This document shows, one piece after another, positions 60,436 to 64,000 of a stretch of DNA of 64,000 nt (positions within the stretch are counted from its first letter, which is position 1; each line of letters begins with the position of its first letter). The DNA is from Dermacentor variabilis (Eukaryota > Arthropoda > Arachnida > Ixodida > Ixodidae), in NCBI RefSeq assembly GCF_050947875.1, contig NC_134569.1, forward strand, positions 15,287,131-15,351,130. Reading direction: 5' to 3'. A model generated the notes under the pieces. The model saw nothing but the letters and a program-made list of their open reading frames with translations. It did not search any database and had not been told where the DNA came from. The position numbers and the translations under genes were made by a program.

Positions 60436-62415
60436 GCATAAACATAAACATGTACTTCCGGAGACAAAGGAACGGTGCTTAGCAAAATGTTAAATAATAT
60501 ATGGGAAAGAACGGAACCCTGTGGTACACCTCTTGTCTGCTTGTGTTTAGACGTCGAAATACCGTGTTGGTAACAATAAAATTCTCTATCCCTTATACAT
60601 TCACAGATCCAAGCGGTTATACATTTTGGAAAATTCGTAGAGTGAAGCTTATCGAATAGAATGCAATATTCTACAGAGTCGTATGCTTTTGCTAAATCTA
60701 GCGTCACCAAAGCTGCGTACTCTCGTTTGCGGCGAGCAAGTTTAATGCGGCTCTCTAAATCTACATGGGCGCACCATATGGAGTGGCCCGGACGAAATCC
60801 AATCTGACAAGAACTGAGAAGGTTATAATCCTGCATAAAATTTGTTATACGGCCGTGAAGAACCCTTTCTATTAATTTGACCACAATTGAGGTAAGAGAA
60901 ATTGGTCTTATGTTTTCTAAGTAAAGTCCGGATGATTTTTTCTTTAATAGTGGAATAATTTTAGCTACTCTCCACTCTCTTGGAACCCATGAATTCTTGA
61001 GAGAGAAATTTATTATGTTTAGTAGGTCCTGAGGCGCATAATCAAATAAAACTTTGAGCATTCCTGTTGTAATTTCATCTGGACCGGGGGCTGACGCCGG
61101 CAAAGAATTAATAATGCCTTCAAGCTCTGTCGCTGTTACTGCTACAAAGTCGTCTACCAGGGGAGGTTTCTTTAGTCCTATCGGCAATTGATGTGTGAGA
61201 CGTCGCGCAAGTCCTTGAGCAATTTTCTCAAGTGATTCTGATAATTCTTTTGTTGATAGAACGACAGATTCGACGTTCACGGGGGCCGGTATAGCTTTGC
61301 GAGATCGAAGAAATTTAAACAGGGCTTTTTTATTGCTAGACTTCGAAAGGTATGTGTAATGCCTGGAATCGTAATCCTCCTTAGCTTTTGAGACTGTTCG
61401 TTTAAATGAGGTAGCTATATATGTATAATCAGCCCAATTAACAGGACACTGGTTGTATAAAAGCTTTTTCCATGCAGCTTTTCTACGTCTAAAATCTCGT
61501 TCGCACTCAGAATTCCACCAGGGACAATATGATCCATCCTTATAAGATTTCACAGCAAATTTAGCTTTTTTGGATGACTGTTTTAGTATTGAACATAGGC
61601 TCATTGCTTTAATATCCATCTCCATGCCTTCCTGGGCTTGTAAAGCTGATTTTAAAGCATTGTAAAAATTTTTCGTAGTTAACAAAAGTACGCATATTAT
61701 TATTTAAACTAGTTAACGGAGTAAGCAGTGCAAAAATTATAGGAAGGTGATCACTGTTAGTTCCGGAATCTACAGTCTTCCAGGAGGTGACAGTCATGCT
61801 CGGGGTAGCAAACGTAAGATCTAGGGCAGATCGCGACTGACCACGCACGAAAGTATGTGCTCTCGAATTTAAGCAGGCGAAATGATTCATTAAGATCTAA
61901 TCCCACAGGCGTTTGCCACAAGTGTCCATTCAGAAACCCCACGATACATGATGAGAATTAAAATCTTCCACTAGTATGATGTTCTTCTGACTGCGAGCAA
62001 TAGAGGTATCTAGATAACGGGTATCTTGTACTCCAGCGGGGAAGTACGTGTTAATTATAGAAAAAGGTGATCAACTAGGTAGTATTATATCCAGTGCTAG
62101 GATCTCACAGTCTGGGGACATTATCTGGTATGCTATAGTAGCTCTATGGCAGATTTTTGATGAGACAAACAACACTAAACCACCACCTCGGGATGGGCGA
62201 TCCAATCGAAAACATCGGAAATTTTTTAGATGAAAAGGTTGGCCAGCAGCAAGCCAAGTTTCCTGTAAAATAATAATATGTGAAGAGTATGTAGAAATAA
62301 GATATAATAAATCTGTTGCGGCCGAAAGTATGGAACGACAGTTCCACTGAATTACTGTTAAAGTTCCTATGGTGAATAAATCCTAGCAGCAGAGACTGCT
62401 TGGTCTAAAACGTTC
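60436..62415 (-). pseudogene. I-clade LINE ORF2 segment in inverted orientation (endonuclease to RT motif B)
   Basis: Read on the minus strand from the right: VIQWNCRSILSAA and IILQETWL (start of the AP-endonuclease domain, about 62350-62260), then VEDFNSHHVSWG (about 61950-61915), then GTNSDHLPIIFALL (end of the endonuclease, about 61730-61770). An open block at 60417..61685 then carries SAPGPDEITTGML, RPISLTSIVVKLIERVLHGRI, LVTLDLAKAYDSVEY (motif A) and TRGVPQGSVLSHILFNILL (motif B). It stops at VYVYA, one codon short of the catalytic Asp-Asp, at 60436. Frameshifts break the endonuclease region. The last 605 bp of the segment (60436-61040) recur inverted at 62416-63020. Confidence 0.85.
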
Positions 62416-64000
62416 TATGCGGCTCAGGACCTACTAAACATAATAAATTTCTCTCTCAAGAATTCATGGGTTCCAAGAGAGTGGAGAGTAGCTAAAATTA
62501 TCCCACTATTAAAGAAAAAATCATCCGGACTTTACTTAGAAAACATAAGACCAATTTCTCTTACCTCAATTGTGGTCAAATTAATAGAAAGGGTTCTTCA
62601 CGGCCGTATAACAAATTTTATGCAGGATTATAACCTTCTCAGTTCTTGTCAGATTGGATTTCGTCCGGGCCACTCCATATGGTGCGCCCATGTAGATTTA
62701 GAGAGCCGCATTAAACTTGCTCGCCGCAAACGAGAGTACGCAGCTTTGGTGACGCTAGATTTAGCAAAAGCATACGACTCTGTAGAATATTGCATTCTAT
62801 TCGATAAGCTTCACTCTACGAATTTTCCAAAATGTATAACCGCTTGGATCTGTGAATTTATAAGGGATAGAGAATTTTATTGTTACCAACACGGTATTTC
62901 GACGTCTAAACACAAGCAGACAAGAGGTGTACCACAGGGTTCCGTTCTTTCCCATATATTATTTAACATTTTGCTAAGCACCATTCCTTTGTCTCCGGAA
63001 GTACATGTTTATGTTTATGCGGACGATATCGCATTTTTTTCCTCCTCAAGCAATATACATTCTATACAACAGTCGTTGCAAAATTACTTAGGAATGCTGG
63101 AGACATGGCTAGAGAGATTAAGTATGTCATTAAATATTAGCAAAAGTGCGGTCTTAGTCTTCCCATTAACTGCACAAGTGCATATATCTTTGCAATACCG
63201 ACAGGAAATCATTCCTCAAGTTGATGAAGTCAGGTACCTTGGTGTTATTTACGATGGCAAACTCACCTGGCGCAGTCACATTGAACATATTAAAACAAAC
63301 GCAGAACGAGCCGTAGCTATGCTTCGCCGGCTCAGCCACCACCGCTATGGACTACGCAGGGATGCCTTACTGATTATTTATAAAATGTATGTTCGGCCCA
63401 TATTAGAATTTGGCTGCGTAATATCTTCCGGTGGCCCCGCCTACAAAATTAAACCTCTCATACTTTTAGAAAGAGAAGCTCTACGGTCATGCCTCGTGCT
63501 TCCTAGATTTGTTGCCAACGCTGTTTTATATCAGGAAGCCCATATGCCCACCCTAGATTGCAGATTCCGCATGCTTACGGTTCAGACATATTTAAAAATT
63601 TATGAGTTTTCAAAAAGACGTACGCAATATGCTTTTATCACTGAACCATCTGAGTTTATTCAGGTATCGTGGTCAAGATTCCACAGTCCTCAGATATTAT
63701 TTGTGCAAGCACAGTTACAACGATAGGATGTGTCCATACGCCAAGTTTGTCATTCAAATAAAGACTTAACAGACCTCAAAATTGAGTTCGAGGACATATT
63801 TCCGAATCATGCTAAACTGTTACCAAGGCGAGATTTAATTAATATCTTACACAACCACCTATACCAACTAACCACTGAAGATGTAATAGCCACTGACGCC
63901 TCTGTGTGCAATGAGAAGGCGGGAGTGGGAATCTTCTCTGAATCTCTACAATGATCTTACTTGCTTCGCCTTCCCGATTTCACACCTGTATTTCAAGCAG
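62416..64000 (+). pseudogene. I-clade LINE ORF2: reverse transcriptase to RNase H start, two nonsense codons, runs off window
   Basis: The plus-strand frame opens at the junction with DLLNIINFSLKNSW and WRVAKIIPLLKKKS. It contains RPISLTSIVVKLIERV, LDLAKAYDSVEY (motif A), RGVPQGSVLSHILFN (motif B) and VYVYADDIAFF (motif C, intact). The thumb and linker follow (RYLGVIYDGKLTWRSHIEHI, LRRDALLIIYKMYVRPILE). TAG at 63724-63726 interrupts. After it VIATDASVCNEKAGVGIF starts the RNase H domain, and a TGA at 63952-63954 interrupts again. The frame otherwise continues to the right edge. The RNase H places the element in the I group. The rest of RNase H, the zinc knuckle and the 3' end lie beyond the window. 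Confidence 0.85.

Overview
The window looks like nuclear DNA of an arthropod, most probably a hard tick (Ixodida). Coding exons are small and widely separated, with GT/AG splice sites and introns up to about 10.9 kb. The rest is dense in tRNA-derived SINE-like elements, non-LTR retrotransposons of several clades, short foldback/TIR elements and microsatellites. The tick assignment is an inference from remembered repeat families, not from a search.

One host gene is recognisable: the 5' part of a secreted, zinc-dependent matrix metalloproteinase (MMP) on the minus strand, read from about 21.04 kb leftward and running off the left edge. Four exons carry the signal peptide (20907..21038), the propeptide helices (12276..12399), the cysteine switch plus a six-arginine furin-type site (1198..1415), and the first part of the catalytic domain with the structural-zinc ligands (235..439). 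Intron phases are 0, 1 and 0, and the exons join in frame into 226 codons. A GC- and CpG-rich block upstream of exon 1 (about 21.04-21.86 kb) is the likely promoter and 5' UTR. The exons holding the HExxHxxGxxH helix and any hinge or hemopexin domain lie outside the window.

From 21.9 kb to the right edge I found no convincing host exon. This stretch holds a head-to-head SINE pair with a nested TA-flanked MITE (25.1-26.1 kb); CR1/Jockey-like LINE remnants (26.8-27.8 and 36.1-37.2 kb); a head-to-tail array of four MITE copies joined at TA dinucleotides (38.2-39.3 kb); a tRNA-headed composite repeat (39.9-40.5 kb); a 5'-truncated RNase H-bearing LINE with a 13-bp target-site duplication and a small RTE tail nested in it (41.5-42.8 kb); a probable solo LTR (43.2-43.5 kb); TIR elements (44.4 and 45.9-46.4 kb); an L1/Tx1-like LINE with an open 776-codon frame inserted in a tRNA-like SINE head (52.0-54.4 kb); a 5'-truncated RTE LINE (56.3-57.5 kb); and an I-clade LINE with an inverted middle section and 605-bp inverted arms (60.1 kb to the right edge).

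I saw no rRNA, no functional tRNA gene, no CRISPR array and no bacterial-type operon. The interest lies in the insertion history readable from target-site duplications and in the MITE array and LINE mosaic, rather than in a new enzymatic system.
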